DNA of 64,000 bases from assembly GCA_035318745.1 (NCBI GenBank), contig DATHEA010000006.1:1-64000 (forward strand), in the 5' to 3' direction. The notes below the pieces were generated by a model that saw only the letters and a program-made list of their open reading frames with translations, ran no database searches and was not told the origin of the DNA. This stretch comes from VRUE01 sp035318745. GTDB lineage: Bacteria > Actinomycetota > Thermoleophilia > Solirubrobacterales > 70-9. Numbering within the stretch: position 1 is the stretch's first letter; each line of letters opens with the position of its first letter. The position numbers were made by a program, and so were the translations under genes. Below, one piece after another: positions 24,707 to 33,235 of this stretch.

Positions 24707-24946
24707 ATGAGCGCCGCAGCGCAGACGAGCAACGAGGAGCACGCGGCTGAGGTCAGGCACCAGGCCGAGCTGGACGCCCAGCGCGAGGAGTTCCACCGCG
24801 AGCTCAGCCGCCGCGCCTTCCGTATCGGCGAACTCGAGGAAGAAGTGCACAAGGTGGCCCAGACGTATGAGACCTCGCTGAGCTGGCGGATCACCAAGCC
24901 GGTGCGCTCGGCCAAGACCGTGCTGGCGAAGCTACGCCGGGGCTGA
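24707..24946 (+). CDS. Small coiled-coil protein preceding a GT2 gene
   Basis: 79 residues. A charged alpha-helical segment (about 8-52, heptad-like Glu/Arg/Leu) leads to YETSLSWRITKPVRSAKTVLAKLRRG. The S-L-S-W-R-I-T-x-P-V-R ending recurs at the C-terminus of the GT4 protein at 38114-39319 (YERSLSWQITAPVRALLRRLRG). Such tails are common as fused modules on surface-glycan glycosyltransferases; here the module is a separate protein 4 nt upstream of the GT2 gene. I infer a membrane-edge or partner-binding adaptor. First gene of a four-gene operon. Confidence 0.7.
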   Translation: MSAAAQTSNEEHAAEVRHQAELDAQREEFHRELSRRAFRIGELEEEVHKVAQTYETSLSWRITKPVRSAKTVLAKLRRG

Positions 24947-24950
24947 GCCG

Positions 24951-26726
24951 ATGCCGAGAGACGCCCGGATGCTCAAATCGATCCTCCCGCCGCGCCTTTT
25001 CGCCTTCCTGCGACGGCTCAGGGATCTGAGCCGTCGCCTGCGCCAGGAGCTTCACCTCAACCGGCCGCGGGCCCGCCGCGAAGCCGCCCTGCAGGAAGTC
25101 GAGGCGCTCGAGGCGCGGCCGACGATCTCGCTGGCAATGCCCACTTACAAGTCCGACCTGGGCTACCTCGCCAAGGCAATCGACTCGGTGCGCGCGCAGC
25201 ACTACCGCGAGTGGGAGCTGTGCATCGTCGATGACGGCTCCGGGCAGCCCGAGCTGGTCGCTGCGCTCCAGCGCTATGCCGACGTCGACCCCCGGATCGA
25301 GTTCGAGCCGGCGACGCAGAACCGCGGCATCTCGGCCGCCACCAACGCAGCGCTGGCGATGTGCAGCGGCGAGTTCGTCGGCTTCCTCGATCACGACGAC
25401 GAGCTGACGCCGGACGCCCTGTTGCGCGTCGTCCAGGCCCTGGTCGCGGACCCCGAGCTCGACGTCGTCTACTCCGACTCCGACAAGCTGACCCTGCACG
25501 GCGTCCGCGCCGATCCCTTCCTCAAGCCAGACTGGTCGCCCGTCTACGCCCTGGGCGCGATGTACATCGGCCACCTGCTGGTGGTTCGGCGCACGGTCGC
25601 CGAGGCCGCCGGTGGCTTCGACTCCGCTTTCGACACGATCCAGGACTTCGAGTTCTTCCTGCGGGTCTCCGAGTGCACCGACCGCATCCACCACATTCCG
25701 CAGACGCTCTACCACTGGCGGGCGATCCCGGGCAGCATCGCCGCAGGGACCGACCAGAAGTCCGGCGTCGAGGAGCTCCAGGCGCAAGCGGTAAGCGACC
25801 ATCTCGGGCGGCGGGGCATCGACGCCAAGGCGGTCCCCCACCCGGCGATCCCACACCGTGCCGTTCTCGCCCCCCGCAACGGCTCCGCCCCGAAACCGAA
25901 GGTCAGCATCCTCATCGCCCGGGGAGGCGGGGATGGCGGCCTGGAGCGGCTGCTCGGCTCGCTCTTCGAGCGGACCACGTATCCCGACTTCGAGACGATC
26001 GTCATCAAAGGCGCGGGCCGTTCCGGCCAGAGCGATGACAGCCGAGTCACCTGGGTGGCAAGCGATCCGGGGCCCTTCCGGCGCGGACATGCCAACAACG
26101 TCGGCACCGCGGCAGCCGGGGGCGAGTACCTGCTCTTCCTCGGCGAAGACGTCGAGATCGTCGAGCCCGACTGGATCGAGCAGCTCCTCCTCCACCTCAG
26201 TCTGCCCGGGGTGGGGGCCGTCGGGCCGCTGCTGGCAAGACCGGATGGCCTGGTCGACCAGGCCGGCGTGGCGATCGGGCTGCGCGACCCGGCCAGCCCG
26301 ATGCTGAGCGGCTTCCCCGCCGACGGCGACGGCTACTACGGCACGCTGCCCTGTGCCCGCGAGGTCTCGGCGCTCGGCGCCGACTGCCTGCTCGTCGGCA
26401 AGGGCGATTTCGACGCCGTGGATGGCTTCAACGAGTTCTACCGTTCCCAGTACGAGGACTTCGACCTCTGCCAGCGCCTGGCGAGGAGAGGGCTCAAATC
26501 CGTCTATGCGCCGCGGCCACGGCTCGTCAATCACCGCACGCCGGCGGCCCGCCGCGCCGCCACCGACGCCGTCGACCGCGCTCTCTTCGTCGACTGCTGG
26601 TATGACGAGCTGATGCGGGGCGACCCCTACTTCAACCCCGGCTTCGCACAGCAGCTGGCCGACTACGTGCCGGCGGCCTGGCGCGAACGCGTCTACCGGG
26701 CGACGGCGCCGCTGGGGAAGCGATGA
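24951..26726 (+). CDS. Tandem-domain GT2 glycosyltransferase
   Basis: 591 residues with a basic amphipathic N-terminus (RLFAFLRRLRDLSRRLRQ, 17-34) likely to lie on the membrane. First GT-A domain from about 55: TISLAMPTYKSDLGYLAKAIDSV, IVDDGSG, NRGISAATNAAL, FLDHDDELTPDAL (DxD type, about 145) and PQTLYHWRAIPGS. The second domain (about 310-570), VSILIARGGGDGGLERLL..., is more divergent, with LFLGEDVEIVEPDW and EVSALGADCLLVGKGDFDAVDGFNEFYRSQYEDFDLCQRL. Two-domain GT2 enzymes often add two residues or polymerise. Its stop overlaps the next start by 4 nt (ATGA). Confidence 0.88.
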   Translation: MPRDARMLKSILPPRLFAFLRRLRDLSRRLRQELHLNRPRARREAALQEVEALEARPTISLAMPTYKSDLGYLAKAIDSVRAQHYREWELCIVDDGSGQPELVAALQRYADVDPRIEFEPATQNRGISAATNAALAMCSGEFVGFLDHDDELTPDALLRVVQALVADPELDVVYSDSDKLTLHGVRADPFLKPDWSPVYALGAMYIGHLLVVRRTVAEAAGGFDSAFDTIQDFEFFLRVSECTDRIHHIPQTLYHWRAIPGSIAAGTDQKSGVEELQAQAVSDHLGRRGIDAKAVPHPAIPHRAVLAPRNGSAPKPKVSILIARGGGDGGLERLLGSLFERTTYPDFETIVIKGAGRSGQSDDSRVTWVASDPGPFRRGHANNVGTAAAGGEYLLFLGEDVEIVEPDWIEQLLLHLSLPGVGAVGPLLARPDGLVDQAGVAIGLRDPASPMLSGFPADGDGYYGTLPCAREVSALGADCLLVGKGDFDAVDGFNEFYRSQYEDFDLCQRLARRGLKSVYAPRPRLVNHRTPAARRAATDAVDRALFVDCWYDELMRGDPYFNPGFAQQLADYVPAAWRERVYRATAPLGKR

Positions 26727-27907
26727 GAGTCCTCTTCGTCTACTTCGGCCCGTTCGACGTCAACAGCGGGATCCAGGCCTACCACTTCGGCAACGAGCTG
26801 ACCGACCTGGGCTGGGAGGTCACGGTCGCCGGGCACGGCGACCCGGCCCGCGCCCTGGTCGTCGGCGAGCCGCGCTTCGAGTGCATCTCCCACGACGACC
26901 TCGACCGCAAGCTCGGCGAGATGCGCCGCGACCCGCGGGAGACGATTGTCGTCGGCTGGACCCCGCGCGAGTCGGTGCGGCGGATGACGATGGAGGCGGT
27001 GCGCCGGCTCGGCGTCCCCTACGTGGTCCACCTCGAGGACAACGAGGAGCTGCTGATCGAGTCGGCGACGGGTCGCTCGCTGGCCGAACTGCAGCGGCTG
27101 CCGTTGAGGCAGCAGGACAGCATCGCGCCGCCGGGCCTGATCCACCCCACCCACCACCGCGAGTTCCTCGACGGCGCCGCAGGTGTCACGGTGATCACCG
27201 AGGCGCTCAACGAGTTCAACCTGGCCGGACGGCCGCACGCCGTGGCCCGCCCGGGAATCGACCTCGAGCGTTTCCGGCCCGACCTGGAGGCGCCGCCGCG
27301 GGACGAGTTCGGGCTCAGCGCCGACGACTTCGTCCTCGTCTACCACGGCACGATCCACTACGCCAACCAACACGAGATGCTGAGCCTCTACCTCGCGGTC
27401 AAGCTGCTGCAGCGGCGCGGGCACCGAGTGCGGCTGGTGCGGCTCGGCCACACCGAGTTCGGCGGGCCCGACCCGCGTTCGTTCCGCGCCCTCGGCGACG
27501 GCGTGATCGAGCTCGGTCCGATCCCCTGGCGCGATATCCCCGCCTATCTGGCGCTCGCCGACGCCTACGTCCAGCCGGGTCCGCCCGACGACTTCAACCG
27601 CTACCGGCTCCCCTCCAAGCTGCCGGAGTTCCTGGCGATGGGGCGGCCGGTTATCTTGCCGCACTGCAACATCGGCAATGACCTGAAGCACGGAGAGGAC
27701 GCACTGTTGCTGGAGCAGGGCAATGCAATGGAGATCGTCGTTCGGATCGAAGAGCTGCTCGCCGACCGCGAGCTGGCTGCCCGCCTCGGCGCGGGCGCCC
27801 GGCGCTTCGCCGCCGAGCAGCTGAGCTGGCAGGCGAACGCCGCCGGCCTGGCCGGCTTCCTGCGCGAGTGCTCGGCCGCCGGGCGGCCGGTGGGTTCCTC
27901 CGCATGA
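26723..27907 (+). CDS. GT4 family glycosyltransferase
   Basis: 394 residues, GT-B fold. The N-terminal domain begins MRVLFVYFGPFDVNSGIQAYHFGNELTDLGWEVTVAGHG. The C-terminal domain starts near DFVLVYHGTIHYANQHEMLSLYLAVKLLQRRGHRVRLVRLG (about 210-250). The donor-binding region is LPSKLPEFLAMGRPVILPHCNIGNDLKHGEDALLLEQG (about 298-335), which replaces the canonical E-x7-E with a more divergent form. It overlaps both neighbours by 4 nt, so it is translationally coupled within the 24707-28791 operon. Donor sugar unknown. Confidence 0.85.
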   Translation: MRVLFVYFGPFDVNSGIQAYHFGNELTDLGWEVTVAGHGDPARALVVGEPRFECISHDDLDRKLGEMRRDPRETIVVGWTPRESVRRMTMEAVRRLGVPYVVHLEDNEELLIESATGRSLAELQRLPLRQQDSIAPPGLIHPTHHREFLDGAAGVTVITEALNEFNLAGRPHAVARPGIDLERFRPDLEAPPRDEFGLSADDFVLVYHGTIHYANQHEMLSLYLAVKLLQRRGHRVRLVRLGHTEFGGPDPRSFRALGDGVIELGPIPWRDIPAYLALADAYVQPGPPDDFNRYRLPSKLPEFLAMGRPVILPHCNIGNDLKHGEDALLLEQGNAMEIVVRIEELLADRELAARLGAGARRFAAEQLSWQANAAGLAGFLRECSAAGRPVGSSA

Positions 27908-28791
27908 GCGCATCGACCCAGGCGAAGCGCCTGCGGGCAACGGCGGCACGCTCGCCGCTGCTGCGCCGGCTCGCCGGCAAGGCGGCCCTCTACGCGCCTT
28001 CGAGCGCGACCCCGGGCGCCAACGCATCGGCCTGGACGATCGCCGACAGCTCGCTCTGGCCGATCGCCGAGCGCTACAGCGAAGCCTTCGCGCTGCCGGA
28101 GATCTCCTACGGCACGGTGCGCGACTTCGCCGACAGCGCCGACCACATGACCGGCCTGGCCGGAGCCAGCTTCGACATGAAGGACCTGCAGCGCTGCTGG
28201 ATGGTCAAGGCGATCCTCGGGAATGCCGAGCGCGGCTCGCGCATCCTCGAGATCGGCGCCGGCGAGCCGCTGGTGGCGGGAATGCTCTCCCGCCTCGGCT
28301 ACGACGTGACCGTTGTCGACGACTACCAGGGCGGCGGCAACGGGCCACGTGAGTTCAAACGCTTCCAGACCGCCTATCCCGACGTGCACTTCGTCCGTGA
28401 GCTATTCCCGCCGAACGAGCCGCTCGGCGACGACTTCGCCGCGGTCTTCTCGATCTCCGTGCTCGAGCACGTCCCGCTCGAGCAGGTCGCCAACGTGGTC
28501 GAATCCGGTCATGCGCTCGTGCAGAAGCGGGACGGCTGCTCGATCCACGCCGTCGACCACGTGCTGGCCGGCTGGGGGGCCGACGAGCACCGCGAGAAAC
28601 TCGATCGCATCGTCGCCGGCCTGGGCCTCTCCGAGCAGGACCTGGCAGAGCAGATCAGCACGATGGAGAGCGACCCCGAGACCTACTTCGTCTCCGCCGA
28701 GGCGCACAACCGCTGGCGCGGCGACCTGCCCTACGACCAGTACACGATGCGCCGCATCGGCTCGGTCAACCTGTTCCGCCCCGCCGGCTGA
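27904..28791 (+). CDS. SAM-dependent methyltransferase (class I)
   Basis: 295 residues from the ATG at 27904, which overlaps the GT4 stop (ATGA); the frame upstream of this is only overlap. Motif I RILEIGAGEPLVAGMLSRLGYDVTVVDDY (about 113-141) and the post-motif region FAAVFSISVLEHVPLEQVANVVESG (about 180-204) are typical of class I methyltransferases. The acceptor cannot be read from sequence. In a Wzm/Wzt-type glycan locus a methyltransferase may methylate a sugar or cap the growing chain; this is an inference. Last gene of its operon, convergent with the secreted glycosidase at 28810. Confidence 0.83.
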   Translation: MSASTQAKRLRATAARSPLLRRLAGKAALYAPSSATPGANASAWTIADSSLWPIAERYSEAFALPEISYGTVRDFADSADHMTGLAGASFDMKDLQRCWMVKAILGNAERGSRILEIGAGEPLVAGMLSRLGYDVTVVDDYQGGGNGPREFKRFQTAYPDVHFVRELFPPNEPLGDDFAAVFSISVLEHVPLEQVANVVESGHALVQKRDGCSIHAVDHVLAGWGADEHREKLDRIVAGLGLSEQDLAEQISTMESDPETYFVSAEAHNRWRGDLPYDQYTMRRIGSVNLFRPAG

Positions 28792-28809
28792 GCGGCCGGC
28801 GCGAGAAGA

Positions 28810-29910
28810 TCATTCGCCGAAGTCCGCCCGCGGGACGATTTCGGGGTCGCCGCCGGTCCAGGCGGTGAAGCGGTACCAGGCGGGCTTGGCTTCGCGGTTG
28901 CCGGTCAGTAGTCCGGCCGAGTCGCAGAACTGACAGAGATGGCCCGCGTCGGCCCAAGAGAACCACCAAACGCCGGCGACGCGCCAGCTGCGGCGATGGT
29001 TGGTGAGCATCGAGAAAGCCTGGTCGAGCTCACGCGCCTGCCCCCAGATGCCGCGCTCCCAGCGGGATTGGAAGCTGTCGGAGCCCCAGCCCAGCTCGGT
29101 GACATAGAGAGTGGTGGCGACGTCGTGATGCCGTCGCATGATGCGGCGTAGGTTGCGGATCTGAGGTTCCATCGCGCCGGCATCGGCGACGTAGGGGTGC
29201 AGTGCGACGCCATCGAAGAACGGCTTCACGTGGCCGGCCCGGTAGACGCCGTTGAGGAAGTCGCCGGAGGCGACGTTGGGCGGGATCTGAAGCGGGCGGC
29301 CGAAGAGGCCGCCGAGGATCACCCTGGCGCTACCGTCGGCGTCGTGGATGGTGCGGCCGGCGATCCGCAAGAGCCGCGCGTAGCGCGACGGATCGGGACG
29401 GGGAGAGAAGGTGACGATGTTCTCCTCGTTCCAGATCTCCCAGTCGTGGATCGGCAGGAAGGGCAGCTCGGGGTTTTCGCGCCAGAAGGAGCCATAGGGG
29501 CCGTAACGCTCGACGGCCTGACGCAGGAAGGCAGCCCAGGCCCGACCCGCCCAGCCGCTGCGAACGGGTTCGATCCCCTGCTGCCCGGCAACCCAGGGCG
29601 GAGTTCCCCAGATGAATGGAAAGACCCGCATCCCGTATTCCGCCGCGAGACCCACCGAGCGGTCGAAGTCCGACCAGTCGGGCGGAGCCCAGTAGGGACT
29701 CTGATGCTCCACGCTTGCCCAGCCCAGTGGGAGGCGCAGGCTCTTCAACCCTGCCTCCGCCATCAGGGCGTAGTCGGCCCCGCCTGCGGGAGTCTGCGGC
29801 GAGATGCCTACCGTGAAGCCCTGCGGCGCCGGCGGCGCGGCAGCAGTCGTCGTGGGTGCGGTAAGCAGCGCGGCGACCGTGATTGCAAGCAATATCGGCT
29901 TTCGGATCAA
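28810..29910 (-). CDS. Secreted clan GH-A glycoside hydrolase-like protein (paralog 2)
   Basis: 366 residues with a short signal peptide (core ILLAITVAALLTA). TIM-barrel motifs: AGLKSLRLPLGWASVE (53-68), the acid/base glutamate in IWNEENI (E162, where the other paralogs have NEPN or NEAN), ALHPYVA (236-242), the nucleophile in VTELGWGSDS (E272) and ARELDQAFSML. The C-terminal C-Q-F-C pair and REAKPAWYRF match the other three paralogs but it lies apart from them. TTG start with AGGAAG 5 nt upstream. Convergent with the methyltransferase at 27904. Probably acts on extracellular glycan; substrate unknown. Confidence 0.82.
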   Translation of the reverse strand: MIRKPILLAITVAALLTAPTTTAAAPPAPQGFTVGISPQTPAGGADYALMAEAGLKSLRLPLGWASVEHQSPYWAPPDWSDFDRSVGLAAEYGMRVFPFIWGTPPWVAGQQGIEPVRSGWAGRAWAAFLRQAVERYGPYGSFWRENPELPFLPIHDWEIWNEENIVTFSPRPDPSRYARLLRIAGRTIHDADGSARVILGGLFGRPLQIPPNVASGDFLNGVYRAGHVKPFFDGVALHPYVADAGAMEPQIRNLRRIMRRHHDVATTLYVTELGWGSDSFQSRWERGIWGQARELDQAFSMLTNHRRSWRVAGVWWFSWADAGHLCQFCDSAGLLTGNREAKPAWYRFTAWTGGDPEIVPRADFGE

Positions 29911-29956
29911 AGCATCTTCCTGAAACTCCCCCGAAGGGCAAAGTAGCGGCCGCGGC

Positions 29957-30805
29957 TCAGAGCTGCTCGGCGATTCGCGGCGCTTCGCGGTTGAAGACCC
30001 AGACGCCGAGCACGCAGACGGTGACGTAGATCAGCCCTGCGGCGATCAGCGGCAGCGGCCCGCCCGCAGCAGCGTAAACCCCTTCGGCGTGCGAGTCGAT
30101 CATCCAGACGTGGGCCTGCTGGAAGATCGGCGCGAGCGGGTTCACCATCAAGGCGTGGCTCATCGCCGGCGGCACGATTTCCAGCGGATAGAGGATTGGC
30201 GTGCCGTAGTTGAGAGCCGTCGCTATGACGACCCAGATGATCGTCACGTCACGAAAGCGGACGTTGAGGGCCGAGAGCAACATCGCCAAGGCACAGATGA
30301 AGATGAGCAGAGGCAGCAGAATCAGCGGAAAGAGCAGCCAGGTCCACATCGGCCCGACACCGAAGCCCAGCAGGAAACCGAAGACGACGATCATGTTGAG
30401 GCCGAGAGTGAAAAGCGCCGTCAGGACAACGGCGAGGGGGATGACGAGCCGCGGGAACTGCGTCTTGCGGACGATCCCCTCCTGCGCCAGGACCGAGGAG
30501 ACCGCTCCGCCGGTCGCTTCCTGGAAGAGGCCGAAGAGGACGATGTTGAAAAGCAGCAGCACCGGATAGTGCGGCACCGTGCTGCCGAGTTTGAAAACCT
30601 GGGTGAAGACGAGCAGCAGGACGGCGAAGAGCATCAGCGGACGGACCAGCGACCAGAGGTAGCCGAGGGCGGTGCCGAAAAAGGTCTTCTTGAACTCGGT
30701 CACCGACATCAGCCAGAGCAGCTCGAAGAAGCGACTGCGGCCGCCGCCAAGGGCCGAGGGGCCACCGACCTCGCGCAGCTCAGGGGTGGCAGGCTCAGCG
30801 CTCAC
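29957..30805 (-). CDS. wzm: ABC-2 type polysaccharide exporter permease (Wzm)
   Basis: 282 residues with six membrane helices in ABC-2 layout. The N-terminal amphipathic SRFFELLWLMSVTEFKKTFFGTALGYLWSLVRPLMLFAVLL (about 24-64) is the typical start of Wzm/TagG permeases; LSALNVRFRDVTIIW (about 185-199) and YPLEIVPPAMSHALMVNPLAPIFQQAHVWM are also family hallmarks. It forms the channel that moves lipid-linked glycan across the membrane, powered by the Wzt partner, whose gene overlaps it by 4 nt (GTGA). The GTG at 30805 is the start; the frame upstream is overlap with wzt. Confidence 0.93.
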   Translation of the reverse strand: MSAEPATPELREVGGPSALGGGRSRFFELLWLMSVTEFKKTFFGTALGYLWSLVRPLMLFAVLLLVFTQVFKLGSTVPHYPVLLLFNIVLFGLFQEATGGAVSSVLAQEGIVRKTQFPRLVIPLAVVLTALFTLGLNMIVVFGFLLGFGVGPMWTWLLFPLILLPLLIFICALAMLLSALNVRFRDVTIIWVVIATALNYGTPILYPLEIVPPAMSHALMVNPLAPIFQQAHVWMIDSHAEGVYAAAGGPLPLIAAGLIYVTVCVLGVWVFNREAPRIAEQL

Positions 30806-32001
30806 GGTCCCTCCACGGAGGCCGTAATCGCGTGGTCGAGCGTAACGACGCCAGCGCTCTCGCCACCGAAGACGACGAAGTCGAGCACGTGCGGCGAGTG
30901 CAGGACGAGGTTGGCGTAGTTGTGCTCGCGGTGAATCCAGCATTTGACCACGTAGCGGCCGGGCGCGAGGCGGTTTTCGATCTTTCCGCCGACGCGTACC
31001 CGTTGCCCGGCCTCGAGCCGATCGGGCAGACCTTTGGGCAGGCCGAGCCCGAAGCCGGTCACCTCGACGCCGTCCTCGTTGGTGAAGATGAAGCCGAAGC
31101 TGGGGCCCTCAACCGTCCGCTGGGCCTCTAGCAGGGCACCGAAGCGCACCTCGGTGTCCTTCTCGACGTTGGTGATCCGCTTGCCGGCGCCGTCCTCCAA
31201 CCAGACGTCGGCAAGCGTGATGTCTGCCATCCCACCCATGTCGGCGTCCGAGCCTCCCGGCGCCTGCTCGAAGTTGAGCCGCAGATAGCTGCGCGCCACC
31301 TCGCCCGGATCCCCGATCGACTTCAGCTCACCATCGTGCAGCAGCATCGCCCGGTGGCAGTACTGCTCGACCGCGCTCATGTCGTGGGTGACGAAGACCA
31401 CGGTCCGCTCGGACTCGCGGATCTCGTAGAAGACGTCGGCGCACTTCTGCTGGAAGGAGGCGTCGCCGACCGCAAGCACCTCGTCGATCAGGAGGATCTC
31501 GGCGTCGGACTGGATCATCACCGAGAAGGCGAGGCGGACCAGCATCCCCGACGAGTAATTCTTGATTTTCAGGTCGACGAACTCCTCCAGCTCGGCGAAC
31601 TCGAGCACGGCGCCCAGGCGGCTGCGCGCGTCGCGCCGGGTCAAACCCATCATCACGCCGTTCAGCTCGACGTTCTCACGCGCGGTCAGCTCGGGGTTGA
31701 AGCCGACGCCGAGCTCGATGAAGGGAGCCAGGCGTCCTGCCATCCGGACCCGCCCGCTGTCAGCCGCGTAGATGCTGGCGAGGATCTTGAGCAGCGTGCT
31801 CTTGCCCGAGCCGTTACGGCCGACGATGCCGAAGAACTCGCCGCGCTGGACCTCGAACGAAACGCTGCGAAGAGCATGTAGCTCGCGGAAGTCCTGTTGG
31901 TTGAAGGTGGTCAGGCGCTCCTTCAGCGAATCGACCCTGTGGGTCGGAATACGAAAGGTCTTCTCGACCCCGCTGACCTCGATCGCGACCGGCGCGCTCA
32001 T
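30802..32001 (-). CDS. wzt: ABC polysaccharide exporter ATPase with C-terminal cargo-binding domain (Wzt)
   Basis: 399 residues. ATPase domain: Walker A GRNGSGKST (61-69), signature YSSGM (149-153), Walker B ILLIDEV (169-175) and the switch histidine in FVTHDMSAV. The H-loop is followed by a linker and an extra beta-rich domain from about 255 (ITLADVWLEDGAGKRITNVEKDTEVRF...), the Wzt C-terminal domain that in E. coli O8/O9a binds the modified end of the O-polysaccharide. This predicts export of a finished, end-marked chain. It overlaps the acyltransferase upstream and wzm downstream by 4 nt each, one tight operon (32714 to 29957). Confidence 0.95.
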   Translation of the reverse strand: MSAPVAIEVSGVEKTFRIPTHRVDSLKERLTTFNQQDFRELHALRSVSFEVQRGEFFGIVGRNGSGKSTLLKILASIYAADSGRVRMAGRLAPFIELGVGFNPELTARENVELNGVMMGLTRRDARSRLGAVLEFAELEEFVDLKIKNYSSGMLVRLAFSVMIQSDAEILLIDEVLAVGDASFQQKCADVFYEIRESERTVVFVTHDMSAVEQYCHRAMLLHDGELKSIGDPGEVARSYLRLNFEQAPGGSDADMGGMADITLADVWLEDGAGKRITNVEKDTEVRFGALLEAQRTVEGPSFGFIFTNEDGVEVTGFGLGLPKGLPDRLEAGQRVRVGGKIENRLAPGRYVVKCWIHREHNYANLVLHSPHVLDFVVFGGESAGVVTLDHAITASVEGP

Positions 32002-32714
32002 AGCGGACGGGCCGGGACGCCGACAACCGTGACCCCGGCCGCTACGTCCTTGGTGACCACGGAACCGGCGCCGACCACGGCGGCTCGACCGATGGTTACG
32101 CCGGGCAGCAGGGTCGCGTTGCTGCCAATCATCGCCTCGTCCTCGATCGTCGGACCCGCGACCTGCTCGTCGTTCCAACCTTGCCTGCCCAGCGCATTGT
32201 CGTTCGTCGTGGTCACATGCTGGGCGAGGAAGACGCCCTTCCCCAGCCGTGCCTTGGAGACGAGCGAGCAGGCGAAGTTGATCTTCGTCCCGTCGCCGAT
32301 CTGGACGTCGCGGTCGACGGCCACGTAGCGGCCGACGACGCAACCTTCGCCGATCTTCGTTTCCTCGCGAATCGAAGCCCCGTCGCCGACCAGAGTATCT
32401 TCGCCGATCTCGACGTCGTAGTAGATGACAGCGTTGACACCGATCGAGCAGCCGCCGCCGATTTGCACGGTTTCGCGGTAGGTCGGCTCACGGATGATCG
32501 CGCCGACCGCGCGCGGGCGACGACCAAGGTAGGCCCCGGGCAGAACCTCGGTGCCGGCTCCAATCTCGACGCCCGGCTCGATCACCACGTGCGGGTGGAC
32601 CGTCACGCCGTCGCCGATCGCGGCACCGGCCCTGATCACCGCGAACTCGCCGATCGACGCTCCGGCCCCGATCGAGTCGGACTCAACTACGGCGCTTGGG
32701 TGAGTGGCGGGCAT
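31998..32714 (-). CDS. Hexapeptide-repeat acyltransferase (FdtC/QdtC-like sugar N-acetyltransferase)
   Basis: 238 residues, left-handed beta-helix built of hexapeptide turns from IGAGASIGEFAVIRAGAAIGDGVTVHP through VVGAGSVVTKDVAAGVTVVGVPARPL, the usual end of trimeric acyltransferases. A loop with FLAQHVTTTNDNALGRQGW (about 172-190) interrupts the helix, as in enzymes that N-acetylate dTDP-3-amino-3,6-dideoxyhexoses. The assignment leans on the neighbours: an FdtA-like isomerase (32813) and a DegT aminotransferase (34223) complete that pathway. A different amino-sugar acceptor remains possible. Overlaps wzt by 4 nt. Confidence 0.8.
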   Translation of the reverse strand: MPATHPSAVVESDSIGAGASIGEFAVIRAGAAIGDGVTVHPHVVIEPGVEIGAGTEVLPGAYLGRRPRAVGAIIREPTYRETVQIGGGCSIGVNAVIYYDVEIGEDTLVGDGASIREETKIGEGCVVGRYVAVDRDVQIGDGTKINFACSLVSKARLGKGVFLAQHVTTTNDNALGRQGWNDEQVAGPTIEDEAMIGSNATLLPGVTIGRAAVVGAGSVVTKDVAAGVTVVGVPARPL

Positions 32715-32796
32715 CGGCGCTGGTCGGCCCCGGCCTAGAGGGGCGGCGGCGATGGTAACGGCCCGCCCAGGCAGGAAGGCGCCACCAGAGCACTGC

Positions 32797-32802
32797 TAGG
32801 GT
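32797..32802 (+). promoter_or_regulatory. -10 box for the FdtA-like gene
   Basis: TAGGGT, 10 nt before the GTG at 32813. It overlaps the alternative GTG at 32801, which argues for the later start. Confidence 0.35.
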
Positions 32803-32812
32803 GCCGTCGGCC

Positions 32813-33235
32813 GTGGGTATCGATGAATGCAGGCTCGTCGAGTTGCCGACGGTCGAGGATCCAGCAGGGAATCTCGTCTTCGCCGAGGGGGAGCATCATG
32901 TGCCCTTTCCGATCGCCAGGGCCTACCACGTCTATGGTGTGCCTGCGGGGGCGCGGCGCGGCGGCCACGCCCACCGTCGCATCGAGCAACTGGTGATCTG
33001 CCTCAGCGGCAATTTCGAGGTCGCCGTCGACGACGGCTCGCGCCGCAATGCCTTTGCCCTGGGCGATCCGCGATTCGGTCTCTACCTGCCGCCGATGGTC
33101 TGGCACGAGCTGACCGGCTTCGCCGCCGGCTCCGCCTACTACGTGATCTCATCCGGGCGCTACGACGAGGCCGAGTACGTGCGGGACTACGAGGAGTTCC
33201 AGCGCTTGGCGGGCGTCTCCTCGGAAAATCCCTAG
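32813..33235 (+). CDS. dTDP-4-keto-6-deoxyglucose 3,4-ketoisomerase (FdtA/QdtA, WxcM-like cupin)
   Basis: About 140 residues, single cupin domain. YHVYGVPAGARRGGHAHRRIEQLVICLSGNFEVAVDDG (38-75) carries the H-A-H pair that is catalytic in FdtA/QdtA, and GLYLPPMVWHELTGFAAGSAYYVISSGRYDEAEYVRDYEEF is the usual C-terminal half. It converts the RmlB product to the 3-keto isomer for transamination. FdtA (galacto) and QdtA (gluco) cannot be told apart here. The GTG at 32813 is chosen on the -10 position; GTG 32801 is the alternative. Its stop overlaps that of the convergent GT2 gene. Confidence 0.87.
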   Translation: MGIDECRLVELPTVEDPAGNLVFAEGEHHVPFPIARAYHVYGVPAGARRGGHAHRRIEQLVICLSGNFEVAVDDGSRRNAFALGDPRFGLYLPPMVWHELTGFAAGSAYYVISSGRYDEAEYVRDYEEFQRLAGVSSENP

